NCBI RefSeq assembly: GCF_022846615.1
Contig: NZ_AP025637.1
Coordinates: 2,319,001 to 2,383,000 of the forward strand
Length of the DNA: 64,000 bases
Reading direction: 5' to 3'
From: Roseomonas fluvialis
Lineage (GTDB): Bacteria; Pseudomonadota; Alphaproteobacteria; Acetobacterales; Acetobacteraceae
A program made the position numbers and the translations under genes. The notes below the pieces were generated by a model. The model had not been told where the DNA came from. It was given only the letters and a program-made list of their open reading frames with translations, and did not search any database. Positions 8,141 through 16,450 of the stretch are shown here, one piece after another. Numbering within the stretch: the stretch's first letter is position 1; every line of letters starts with the position of its first letter.

Positions 8141-9429
8141 GCCGACCTGTCTCCGTTGCCGTCGCCGGCCTGGGCACGGTCGGCGCCGGTGTGGTGAACG
8201 TGCTGCGCGCGAATGCCGACATCATCGCCGCGCGCGCCGGTCGGCCGATCGCGGTGACCGCCGTCTCCGCGCGCGACCGTTCGCGCGACCGCGGCGTGCC
8301 GGTGTCCGGGCTGCGCTGGTACGATGATCCTGTCGCACTCGCCGCCGACCCGCAGGTCGAGGTGGTGGTGGAATGCATCGGCGGCTCGGATGGGCCCGCC
8401 AAGGCGCTGGTGGAAGCGGCGCTCGCCGCGGGCAAGCATGTGGTCACGGCGAACAAGGCGCTGCTCGCGGTGCATGGCGCGGCGCTTGCCACCCAGGCCG
8501 AGGCGAAGGGCGTGGCCCTGGCCTTCGAGGCCTCGGTCGCCGGCGGCATCCCCGCCATCAAGGCGGTGCGCGAAGGGCTCGCGGCCAACCGCATTTCGCG
8601 CGTGGCCGGCATCCTGAACGGCACCTGCAATTACATCCTGACCACGATGCGCGAGCAGAAGCGCGAATTCGCGGAAGTGCTCACGGAAGCGCAGAAGCTT
8701 GGCTACGCCGAGGCCGACCCGTCCTTCGACATCGATGGCATCGATGCCGCGCACAAGCTGGCGATCCTGGCCGCGCTGGCCTTCGGCCGACCGGTGGACT
8801 TCGGTGCCGTGCATGTCGAGGGTATCCGCGAGGTCAGCGCGCTCGACATCGCGCTGGCGGAGGAACTCGGCTACCGCATCAAGCTGCTCGGCATCGCACG
8901 GCGGGAGGACGGTGGCATCTCGACCCGCGTGCATCCGTGCATGGTGCCGGTCGGCGCGCCGATCGCGCGCGTCGATGGCGTGTTCAATGCCGTGGTGGCG
9001 GAAGGCGACTTCGTTGGCCGCATCATGATGGAAGGCCGCGGTGCCGGCGGTGGGCCGACGGCCTCCGCCGTCGTGGCCGACCTCATCGACATCGCGCGCG
9101 GGCGCTGCACCCCGGTTTGGGGCGCGGAGGCCGCGACGCTGAAACCCGAGCCCTCGTTGCCCATGGACCGCCACACCGGTGCCTACTACCTGCGCCTGAT
9201 GGTGGTGGACCGGCCAGGCGTGATCGCCGACGTGACCGGCGTTCTGCGCGACAACGCCATCAGCCTGGAATCCATGCTCCAGCGCGGAAGGTCGCCCGGC
9301 GAGGCGGTGCCGGTGGTGCTGACCACGCACGAGACCAGCGAGGCCTCGGTGCGGGCGGCGCTGGCGCGGATCACCGCGCTCGATGCCGTGGTGGAGAAGC
9401 CGGCGCTGATCCGGATCGAGGCGCTGTGA
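8137..9429 (+). CDS. hom: Homoserine dehydrogenase
   Basis: 430 aa. Reduces aspartate semialdehyde to homoserine, the branch point to threonine and methionine. N-terminal NAD(P)-binding motif GLGTVGAG at residues 9-16; substrate domain with NGTCNYILT and the EADPSFDIDG loop; C-terminal ACT domain (from about residue 350, LRLMVVDRPGVIAD) for amino-acid feedback. Starts in the ATGA overlap with the aminotransferase, and its stop overlaps the next gene (GTGA). Confidence 0.97.
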   Translation: MSRPVSVAVAGLGTVGAGVVNVLRANADIIAARAGRPIAVTAVSARDRSRDRGVPVSGLRWYDDPVALAADPQVEVVVECIGGSDGPAKALVEAALAAGKHVVTANKALLAVHGAALATQAEAKGVALAFEASVAGGIPAIKAVREGLAANRISRVAGILNGTCNYILTTMREQKREFAEVLTEAQKLGYAEADPSFDIDGIDAAHKLAILAALAFGRPVDFGAVHVEGIREVSALDIALAEELGYRIKLLGIARREDGGISTRVHPCMVPVGAPIARVDGVFNAVVAEGDFVGRIMMEGRGAGGGPTASAVVADLIDIARGRCTPVWGAEAATLKPEPSLPMDRHTGAYYLRLMVVDRPGVIADVTGVLRDNAISLESMLQRGRSPGEAVPVVLTTHETSEASVRAALARITALDAVVEKPALIRIEAL

Positions 9430-9884
9430 TCCGGGCGGCCGCCGCGCTGCTTGGCGCGCTGGCCCTTGCCACGCCGGCCGTGGCGCAGGAGGAACTGCGC
9501 GGCACCTGGCGCGGTGACTATATCTGCGCCCAGGGCAACACCGCCCTGGCGCTGACCATCGAACCCGCCAAGGACGGCCGCTTGTCGGCGCTGTTCCACT
9601 TCGAGGCAGCGCCCGATAATCCCGATGTGCCGACCGGCTGCTACGAGATGCAGGGCGGCTACACGCCGGCGACGCGCCAGGTCACGCTCGGCCCGCAGCG
9701 TTGGCTGCGCCGGCCGCCCAACTACGTGATGGTGGGGCTGGAGGGGCATCTTTCGGCCGATGGCGGAGAGATCCAGGGCCGGGTCCAGGGTCCTGGCTGT
9801 TCCTTCTTTCGGGTCGAACGCGCGCCGGACGCGCCCTCGGCCGCCGCCTGCCGCGCGGGGGCGCCGCTGCTGTCGCTGCGCTGA
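9426..9884 (+). CDS. Small exported protein of unknown function
   Basis: 152 aa, start GTG 9426 inside the hom stop (GTGA overlap). A signal peptide is clear (hydrophobic core then ATPAVAQEE, cleavage after AQ). The mature domain contains GTWRGDYICAQGNTALAL and a conserved-looking set of cysteines (YICAQ, GCYEM, GCSFF, AACRA), suggesting a small disulfide-stabilised beta-rich periplasmic protein. It sits between hom and glpX, enzymes with which it has no obvious relation. No family recognised with confidence. Confidence 0.8.
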   Translation: MIRAAAALLGALALATPAVAQEELRGTWRGDYICAQGNTALALTIEPAKDGRLSALFHFEAAPDNPDVPTGCYEMQGGYTPATRQVTLGPQRWLRRPPNYVMVGLEGHLSADGGEIQGRVQGPGCSFFRVERAPDAPSAAACRAGAPLLSLR

Positions 9885-9963
9885 CGCGGCGCGCGATTCC
9901 GGCTATGGGCTGTGGAGCAGGGGGGTGGTGCCGCACATCCCCCCGATTCGGAGGAAGCCGCCA

Positions 9964-10974
9964 ATGCCCGAGAGCCCGGACGTTCCCAGCCTGCTCGTCG
10001 ACCGCAACCTGGCGCTCGAACTGGTACGCGTGACCGAGGCCGCCGCCCTCGCCGCGTCCCGCTGGATCGGCCGGGGCGACAAGAACGCCGCCGACGGCGC
10101 CGCGGTCGAGGCCATGCGCCGTGCCTTCGATACCGTCGCCATCACCGGCACCGTCGTGATCGGCGAGGGCGAGATGGATGAGGCGCCGATGCTCTACATT
10201 GGTGAGAAGGTCGGGCTCTACGCGCGTGCCGGCGGCGGGCCGGAAGTCGACATCGCGGTCGATCCGCTCGAGGGTACTTCGATCACCGCCAAGGGCGGGC
10301 CCAACGCCATCGCGACCGTGGCGCTCGCCGAAAAGGGCGGCTTCCTGCACGCGCCCGACATCTACATGGACAAGCTCGCGGTCGGCCCCGGCCTGCCGGA
10401 GGGCGTCGTCAGCCTGGATGCCTCCCCGGCCGAGAACCTGCGGGAACTCGCGAAAGCCAAGCGCTGCGAGATCAGCGACCTGATGGTCTGCACACTCGAT
10501 CGCGACCGCCACAAGGACCTGATCAAGGCCTGCCGCGCCGCCGGCGCGCGCATCACGCTGCTGGGCGATGGCGACGTGGCCGGCGTGATCAACGTCAGCC
10601 AGCCCGAGGCCGGCATCGACATCTACATGGGGTCGGGCGGCGCGCCCGAAGGCGTGCTGGCGGCCGCCGCGCTGCGGTGCATCGGCGGGCAGATGCAGGG
10701 CCGCCTGATGTTCGAGGACGAGGACCAGGTCGCGCGCGCCGCCACCATGGGCATCACCGACCCCAGGCGCATTTACTCCGTCAACGAGATGGCCCGCGGC
10801 AACGTCATGTTCGCCGCGACCGGCGTGACCTCGGGCGCCATGCTGCGCGGCGTGCGCCGCACGCCCGGCGGCGCCTACACCCATTCGATCGTCATGCGGT
10901 CGAAGTCCGGCACGGTGCGCTACGTCGAGGGCCACCACAATTTCGCGCGCAAGCCCAGCGCCTTCGTCGCCTGA
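9964..10974 (+). CDS. glpX: Class II fructose-1,6-bisphosphatase
   Basis: 336 aa. Hydrolyses fructose-1,6-bisphosphate in gluconeogenesis. GlpX signatures are the metal-binding GEGEMDEAPML (about residues 70-80), AVDPLEGT (about 99-106), and a GSGGAPEGV loop. The start is ATG 9964, preceded by the purine-rich GAGGAAG; an upstream in-frame ATG at 9760 lies inside the previous gene and is rejected. Its last base is shared with the recJ start (TGATG). Alphaproteobacteria often use GlpX as their main FBPase. Confidence 0.97.
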   Translation: MPESPDVPSLLVDRNLALELVRVTEAAALAASRWIGRGDKNAADGAAVEAMRRAFDTVAITGTVVIGEGEMDEAPMLYIGEKVGLYARAGGGPEVDIAVDPLEGTSITAKGGPNAIATVALAEKGGFLHAPDIYMDKLAVGPGLPEGVVSLDASPAENLRELAKAKRCEISDLMVCTLDRDRHKDLIKACRAAGARITLLGDGDVAGVINVSQPEAGIDIYMGSGGAPEGVLAAAALRCIGGQMQGRLMFEDEDQVARAATMGITDPRRIYSVNEMARGNVMFAATGVTSGAMLRGVRRTPGGAYTHSIVMRSKSGTVRYVEGHHNFARKPSAFVA

Positions 10975-12746
10975 TGGACGCTGACGCGGCGGTTCTCGGC
11001 GTCCAGCGCTCGGTCACCGGGCGCCGCTGGGTGTGGCGGCCGGCTGATTCGCGCACGGGCCTGGGCATCGCGCAGCGGCTGGGCGTGCCCGAGATGGTCG
11101 GGCGGCTGCTCGCGGCGCGCGGGATCGGGGTGGAGCTTGCGGGGCATTACCTCGAGCCGACGCTCAAGGCGTTGATGCCCGACCCGTCCTCGCTGCTCGA
11201 CATGGACCTGGCGGCGGACCGCATCGCGGCCGCGGTGCGCAGCGGCGAGCATGTCGCGGTGTTCGGCGACTACGACGTGGACGGGGCGTGTTCCGGCGCG
11301 CTGATGTCGCGCTTCCTGCGCGACCTCGGTTGCGAGGTCACGCCCTATGTCCCCGACCGGCTGAAGGAGGGCTACGGGCCGAACGCGGCGGCGGTGGGCG
11401 CGCTGTGCGACCGCGGCGCGTCGCTGGTGGTCTGCGTCGACTGCGGCATCGCGGCGGGCGAGGCGCTCGCCGCCGCCGAGGGCCGTGCCGACGTCGTGGT
11501 GCTCGACCACCACAAGGCCGAGGGGCCGCTGCCGCGCATCCTGGCGGCGGTGAACCCGAATCGGCTCGATTGCGGGTCCGGATTGCACCATGTGTGCGCC
11601 GCCGCGGTTGCCTTCCTGGCAGCGGCCGCGACGACGCGCGTGCTGCGACGCGCCGGCTGGTTCGCGCGCCGGCCAGAGCCTGATCTGCTCGGGCTGCTCG
11701 ACCTGGTCGCGCTGGCGACGGTCTGCGACGTCATGCCGCTCACGGGCTTCAACCGCGCGCTGGTGGCGCAGGGGCTGAAGGTGATGGGCCAGCGGGGCCG
11801 CGCGGGCATCGCGGCGCTGCTCGAGGTGACGGGCGCGCGCGATGCGCCCACGGCGCATACGCTGGGCTTCCTCCTGGGGCCGCGCATCAACGCCTCCGGC
11901 CGCATCGGCGAGCCCGATCTCGGCCTGCGGCTGCTGCTCTGCGAGGACCCGATCGAGGCGCGCGCCATCGCCGAGAAGCTGGATGCGGTGAACCGCCGCC
12001 GGCAGGAGGTCGAGGGCGAGGTGATCGGCGCCGCGCACGCCATGGCCGAGCGCCAGGCCGCCGAGGGCCGCGCCGTGCTGCTGCTGGTGGGCGAGGGCTG
12101 GCACCCCGGCGTGGTCGGCATCGTCGCCGGGCGCATGAAGGAACGCTTCAACCGCCCGGCCTGCGTGGCGGGCCTTTCGGACGGGATGGCAAAGGGGTCG
12201 GGCCGGTCTGTGCCTGGCGTGGACCTGGGTGCGGCGGTCATCGCAGCGCGCCAGGCCGGGCTGCTAGAGACCGGCGGCGGGCATGCGATGGCGGCGGGGT
12301 TCTCCTTCCGAGCGGGACGCGATGCCGAGTTCCACGCCTTCCTGGAAGAGCGCCTCAGCCACGCCGCGTTGCTGCCCAGCGCGGCGGACCTGATGGTGGA
12401 AGGCACGCTCAACGTGATCGCCGCGCAGACCGGACTGGCGCAGGAGGTCGCGCGCCTCGCGCCGTTCGGGCCGGGCAACGAGGAACCGATCTTCGCCCTG
12501 CAGCGCGCCCGCGTGGTGAAGGCCGATCGCGTGGGCAAGGAAGGCGCCACCGTGCGCGCCATCGTGGAAGGCGAGGGCGGCGGGCGGCTCAAGACGATCT
12601 GCTTTCGTGCCAAGGAAGGGCCGCTGGCGCAGGCGCTGCTGGCCTCCGACCGCGTGCCGCTGCACCTGTGCGGCCATCTGCGCGCCGAGCAATGGAACGG
12701 CGAGACGGCACCGTCGATGCAGGTGGTGGATGCGGCGGTCGCGTGA
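10974..12746 (+). CDS. recJ: Single-stranded-DNA-specific 5'-3' exonuclease RecJ
   Basis: 590 aa. DHH-family nuclease for recombination and mismatch repair. Visible motifs: DYDVDGACSG (motif I), VCVDCGIA, DHHKAEG (the DHH motif), PRINASGRI in the DHHA1 part, and a C-terminal OB-like domain containing LAPFGPGNEEPIF. Start ATG 10974 shares its A with the glpX stop. Length is typical. Last protein gene of the aminotransferase-hom-glpX-recJ transcription unit; tRNA-Glu follows 47 bp later. Confidence 0.97.
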   Translation: MDADAAVLGVQRSVTGRRWVWRPADSRTGLGIAQRLGVPEMVGRLLAARGIGVELAGHYLEPTLKALMPDPSSLLDMDLAADRIAAAVRSGEHVAVFGDYDVDGACSGALMSRFLRDLGCEVTPYVPDRLKEGYGPNAAAVGALCDRGASLVVCVDCGIAAGEALAAAEGRADVVVLDHHKAEGPLPRILAAVNPNRLDCGSGLHHVCAAAVAFLAAAATTRVLRRAGWFARRPEPDLLGLLDLVALATVCDVMPLTGFNRALVAQGLKVMGQRGRAGIAALLEVTGARDAPTAHTLGFLLGPRINASGRIGEPDLGLRLLLCEDPIEARAIAEKLDAVNRRRQEVEGEVIGAAHAMAERQAAEGRAVLLLVGEGWHPGVVGIVAGRMKERFNRPACVAGLSDGMAKGSGRSVPGVDLGAAVIAARQAGLLETGGGHAMAAGFSFRAGRDAEFHAFLEERLSHAALLPSAADLMVEGTLNVIAAQTGLAQEVARLAPFGPGNEEPIFALQRARVVKADRVGKEGATVRAIVEGEGGGRLKTICFRAKEGPLAQALLASDRVPLHLCGHLRAEQWNGETAPSMQVVDAAVA

Positions 12747-12751
12747 GGGTA

Positions 12752-12780
12752 TTGACCGCGTGGCGTGCGGGCAGTAACCC
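12752..12780 (+). promoter_or_regulatory. Candidate promoter for tRNA-Glu
   Basis: TTGACC at 12752-12757 is a good alphaproteobacterial -35 element. A 17-nt spacer leads to TAACCC at 12775-12780, a weak -10, placed 13 nt before the tRNA 5' end. Spacing is right for a stable-RNA promoter; the -10 match is poor. Confidence 0.4.
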
Positions 12781-12793
12781 CGCGCTCCGGCCT

Positions 12794-12869
12794 GTCCCGT
12801 TCGTCTAGAGGCCTAGGACACCAGCCTTTCACGTTGGCAGCACGGGTTCGAATCCCGTACGGGACGCCA
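12794..12869 (+). tRNA. tRNA-Glu (anticodon TTC), CCA encoded
   Basis: 76 nt. The 7-bp acceptor stem GTCCCGT/ACGGGAC is perfect. The anticodon stem CCAGC/GTTGG (one G-T pair) holds the loop CTTTCAC with anticodon TTC, and the T arm contains GGTTCGAATCC. Discriminator G and genomic CCA at 12867-12869. The D-arm region TCTAGAGGCCTAGGACA is typical of bacterial tRNA-Glu. The glycosyltransferase block begins 26 bp downstream; I see no attachment-site duplication of the tRNA 3' end in this window. Confidence 0.97.
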
Positions 12870-12895
12870 CTTCCATCCGACCTCGACGCAGCACG

Positions 12896-14230
12896 TCACC
12901 TGGCCCTCTCCAGTGCCGCCATGAGGGCTCGCGCGGTCTCGGCCCAGGTCACCGGGTGGAACTCCTGCCGGATGCGCTCGGACAGGGCTGCAATCTCCTC
13001 CGGCTGTTCGATCGCGCGACGCAGCACGGCTGTCGCGCTGGTCGCATCGTCCGGGTCGATCTGTAGCGTCAGGCCGCCGGAGGCCTCGGCGATCGCGCCA
13101 TGGCCGCTCGCGACGCAGGGCTTGCCCATTGCCAGGCTCTCGGTCACCGGCAGCCCCCAGCCCTCGACATGCGAGGGAAACAGCGTGAAGCGGCAGCCCT
13201 GGTAGAGTGCGGCGAGCGCGGCATCGTCCGGCTCCTCGACCCAGCGGATCATGCCGTCGAGCCAGCCGCAATTCTCGAGCGCCTGCAGCAGGTCCTCGAC
13301 CATCCAGCCGCGCCGCCCGGCAAAGACCAGCGTCGGGACGCGCCCGCGCGGCATTTCGGTAACCAGGCGCCGCCAGGCGCGGAAGGCCAGCAGGTGGTTC
13401 TTGCGTGCTTCCAGCGTCGCGACCATCAGCACGTAGCCCCCGGCTGCGAGCCCTTCTGGAAGAGCGGAAGGCGAGGGCGGGGGGCGCGCGCCCACCGGCA
13501 CGACGTCGGGTGCCCCGCGCAGGGCCACGCCTTCGCGCCGCGCGCAGGCTTCCACAGCCCCGGCGGTGGCGCGTGAATTGGCGAAGATGACGTCGGCCGC
13601 GGGCAGCGCCGCGCGCATATGCTCGCGGAATGCCAGGATCTGCGCACGGTCGCAGAACTCCGGCCGCTCCAGCGGGATCATGTCGTGCACCAGGATGGCG
13701 ATGCGCGCGCTCGTCGCCGCCGCCACGCGCGCCAGCCGCGCGGGCTGGCCGGGTTCCGACCAGGGCGAGCCGAAGGCGCCCAGCACATCGCCGGGCTGCG
13801 CCACCTCTCGCAGATCAGGGCCGAGCACCGTGCGTGCGCCGCCGCGCCAGGTCGCCGGCAGCGCACGCAGCGCCTCGAAGCCCGCCAGCAGCGCCGTGCG
13901 CTGCGCCCGCGCGGCGCGGCCGAGCGGTGCGCGAACCTCGCGCGGCAGCCAGCCAGCCCGCGGCCGCCGCTGCGCCGGCGCGTCAGGTGCCGCCCGCGCC
14001 ACCTTCGGCGCGGGTGCCTCGGCCATGCGGGCGTAGAGCGCCGCGACGGCCTCGGCGCCGATCACGCGCAGCCCGTCGCCGGCCGGGTCGTGGCGCACGA
14101 AGCCGATGCGATCGCCATGCGCGTCCACAAGTGCACCGTAGAGTTCGCAGCAGAAACGCTGCACGCCGGTCGGGCGTGCGTGATGGGCGGCGTAGCCGAA
14201 TAGGTCCTCGACATCGAGCCAGAGCCTCAT
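12896..14230 (-). CDS. Glycosyltransferase family 4 (GT-B)
   Basis: 444 aa. The C-terminal nucleotide-sugar-binding domain has LMVATLEARKNH, VFAGRRGWMV, and the donor-site signature FPSHVEGWGLPVTE followed by GKPCVASG, the E-x7-E arrangement of GT4 retaining enzymes. N-terminal acceptor domain includes VHDMIPLERPEF. It shares VFAGRRGWMV and the surrounding layout with the plus-strand gene at 16438, so the two are paralogues. The start overlaps the upstream gene's stop (ATGA at 14227-14230). Likely builds a surface or exported polysaccharide; sugar unknown. Confidence 0.9.
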   Translation of the reverse strand: MRLWLDVEDLFGYAAHHARPTGVQRFCCELYGALVDAHGDRIGFVRHDPAGDGLRVIGAEAVAALYARMAEAPAPKVARAAPDAPAQRRPRAGWLPREVRAPLGRAARAQRTALLAGFEALRALPATWRGGARTVLGPDLREVAQPGDVLGAFGSPWSEPGQPARLARVAAATSARIAILVHDMIPLERPEFCDRAQILAFREHMRAALPAADVIFANSRATAGAVEACARREGVALRGAPDVVPVGARPPPSPSALPEGLAAGGYVLMVATLEARKNHLLAFRAWRRLVTEMPRGRVPTLVFAGRRGWMVEDLLQALENCGWLDGMIRWVEEPDDAALAALYQGCRFTLFPSHVEGWGLPVTESLAMGKPCVASGHGAIAEASGGLTLQIDPDDATSATAVLRRAIEQPEEIAALSERIRQEFHPVTWAETARALMAALERAR

Positions 14231-15456
14231 GCGCCGATCGCTGCGCGCGCCCGAGCGCCGCAGGCCTCGGGCGTCAGGGTCGCGACGCGTTGGCGGCCGG
14301 CCTCACCGATGCGCGCGCGCAGGTCGGCATCTGCCGCAAGGCGGCGCAGCGCCTCGGACGCCTCGGCGATGTCGGGCTCGGCCCAGCTGGCGCCGGGCAC
14401 GTCGTAGGTGCCGCGCGCATCGCCCGCGGGCACGAAGCGGTGGCCGACCAGCAGGGCGCTGCCGTGGTCCATGAACTCCATGTTGCCCGACCAGCCGGTG
14501 GCGACCACCGGCCGGCCGAGGCTCATCGCCTCCGCCAGCGCCAGGCCGTAGCCCTCCGCGCGGTGCAGGCTGAGCATGACATCCGCCAGACCGATCAGCC
14601 CCGCCACCTCGGCCGGCGTCATGTGCCCGTCGATGATGCGGATATTCGCCTGGCCCTCGGCCGCCGCCGCCACAGCCCGCCAGGCCGCGCCGCCCATGGC
14701 GGTGTTGTAGGTCTTGAGCACCAGCACGCGGTCGGCGCGCCCGCCGAAGGCCGCGCGATGTGCCGCGATGGCTGCGAGCGGGTTCTTGCGCTCGACCGAG
14801 GACGCCGCGTCGAACACCGAGAGCGTGACGAAGGCCTCTGGCGCCAGCCCGAACGACTCGCGCGACAGCGCCGAGCGCGCGGGCGCGACCACGGGATAGG
14901 GTACCACGGAAATCGGCGGTCCCTCCGCCCGGCGCATCGCCGCCGCCGCGTATCCCGACGCCGCCAGGATGCCCTCGACGAAGCGATATCCGCGGGTCCA
15001 GTCGCGCGGCAGCGTCGGCAATTCCCAGTTCCAGAAGGCGAGCACGCGCTTGTCCGCCACGCGCCGCCGCCCGAGCGCGAGCAGCGCCCAGGGCACCATC
15101 GGCCCGTTCACGTGCAGCACCAGCGTGCCTGGCCCTGCCGGCATCTCCGGCCCCGGTCCGGCAGGGCCCTGCCGCAGCGCGGCCGTCAGGTCGGCGCGAT
15201 GCACCGCGACCCCGGCGGCCTCGAGCATCGTCGCGAGCCGTCGCGCGCCTTCGCCGAGCCCGCTGGGCGCGCGGAAATACCCTGCCACGGTCACCGGCAG
15301 GCCGGGTTGCGCGGGCAGGCGGGCCGGCCGCGGCGCCGCGAATTCGGTCAGCGTGAACAGCGCTTCGCGGCGAGTGCGCGGGGGCAGCAGCCGCCACATG
15401 CGGTGCAAGGGTCCGAGGATCGGAGGGCCGGGCTCGGCCAGGGGCGTGGTTGCCAC
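14227..15456 (-). CDS. Glycosyltransferase family 4 (GT-B)
   Basis: 409 aa, start GTG 15456. The acceptor-domain beginning VAGYFRAPSGLGEGAR is a common opening in this family, followed by WNWELPTLP. The donor domain has SVFDAASSVERKNP, then LSLHRAEGYGLALAEAMSLGRPVVATGWSGN, consistent with a GT4 E-x7-E donor loop (shown here as AEGYGLALAE). Translationally coupled to the gene at 12896. 70 bp separate its start from the divergent epimerase-like gene at 15527, leaving room for a shared regulatory region. Confidence 0.9.
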   Translation of the reverse strand: MATTPLAEPGPPILGPLHRMWRLLPPRTRREALFTLTEFAAPRPARLPAQPGLPVTVAGYFRAPSGLGEGARRLATMLEAAGVAVHRADLTAALRQGPAGPGPEMPAGPGTLVLHVNGPMVPWALLALGRRRVADKRVLAFWNWELPTLPRDWTRGYRFVEGILAASGYAAAAMRRAEGPPISVVPYPVVAPARSALSRESFGLAPEAFVTLSVFDAASSVERKNPLAAIAAHRAAFGGRADRVLVLKTYNTAMGGAAWRAVAAAAEGQANIRIIDGHMTPAEVAGLIGLADVMLSLHRAEGYGLALAEAMSLGRPVVATGWSGNMEFMDHGSALLVGHRFVPAGDARGTYDVPGASWAEPDIAEASEALRRLAADADLRARIGEAGRQRVATLTPEACGARARAAIGA

Positions 15457-15526
15457 TCTCGTTTCGTAACGTCACCATCGCCCAGTGCCAAGCGTCGCCA
15501 TGGGCGCCTGCGGCGCGCGGGGGCGA

Positions 15527-16450
15527 ATGAGCTTGGGTTCCGGTACGGCCCTGGTGACGGGCGGGCGCGGCTTCGTCGGTCGGCATGTGGTGGAGGGGCT
15601 GCGCACAGCCGGGCTGCGCGCCGTGACCATCGGCATCCCGCGGCCGGGCGATGGGCCGGACCATGTGGCCGTCGAATCAGCAGCGGACTCGGCTGGGTTC
15701 GCGCGCGCCCTGGCGGCGTTGCGCCCGGGTCTCGTGGTGCATCTCGCGGCCGCGGCACCGGCCTTGCCGGCCGCAGACCAGCACGCCGTGACGGTGGCCG
15801 GCACGCAATCGCTGCTGGACGCGCTCGCTGGAATGGCGGACCCGCCGCTGCTGCTGGCCTTCGGGAGCGCGGCGGAATTCGGTCCCGTGCCGGTCGGTTC
15901 CCCCAACCTGACCGAGGACCATCCCTGCGCGCCGACCTCCGCCCACGGCCAAGCCAAGCACGCAGCCATGCAGGCGGTGCTGCGCCATGCGCGGGAAGGG
16001 CGCGGGCCGGCCTGCGTATTGCGCTTGTTCACCGCGGCGGGGCCGCATGCGCCGCCCTTCACGCTGCTCGGCCGCATCGCCGCCGAGATCGCCGCACTGC
16101 CCGCCAGCGGCGGCGTGGTGCGCGTCGCCGGGCCTTTGCGCGAGCGCGACTACCTGACGGTCGCGGAGATCGGACGGCTGGTGCCGGCCATCGCCGCGCA
16201 AGCGGGGGCGCTGCCCCCACTTCTGAACCTGTGTTCGGGGAGCGGCACCGTGGTACGGGACATGGTGGGCGCGCTGGCCGCCGCGCGCGGCGTGCCGGTA
16301 CGGATCGCCCTGCGCGAGGACGGCCTACGCCGCGACGACCCGCAGCGAGTTGTGGGCGATCCGTCGCGGCTGCGCGCGCTTGGCCTTATGCCGACGCCCG
16401 TCGCGTTGCACGACCTGGCCGTCGGGATCATGGCGCCATGGCGCGGCTGA
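15527..16450 (+). CDS. NAD-dependent epimerase/dehydratase family protein (extended SDR)
   Basis: 307 aa from ATG 15527; GTG 15485 and ATG 15500 are in frame, but 15527 places the Rossmann motif TGGRGFVG (from about residue 11) at the usual distance. After the AFGSAAEFG strand (Ser position) the catalytic helix reads SAHGQAK, so the usual Tyr of YxxxK is His140 with Lys144 kept. In the family these enzymes convert nucleotide sugars for glycan assembly. The Tyr-to-His change makes normal hydride-transfer chemistry doubtful. The 3' end overlaps the next glycosyltransferase by 13 bp. Confidence 0.85.
   Translation: MSLGSGTALVTGGRGFVGRHVVEGLRTAGLRAVTIGIPRPGDGPDHVAVESAADSAGFARALAALRPGLVVHLAAAAPALPAADQHAVTVAGTQSLLDALAGMADPPLLLAFGSAAEFGPVPVGSPNLTEDHPCAPTSAHGQAKHAAMQAVLRHAREGRGPACVLRLFTAAGPHAPPFTLLGRIAAEIAALPASGGVVRVAGPLRERDYLTVAEIGRLVPAIAAQAGALPPLLNLCSGSGTVVRDMVGALAAARGVPVRIALREDGLRRDDPQRVVGDPSRLRALGLMPTPVALHDLAVGIMAPWRG

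Noticed and set aside
12794-12869. tRNA-Glu as an integration site of a genomic island
   Set aside because: No integrase and no repeated tRNA 3' end downstream within the window.
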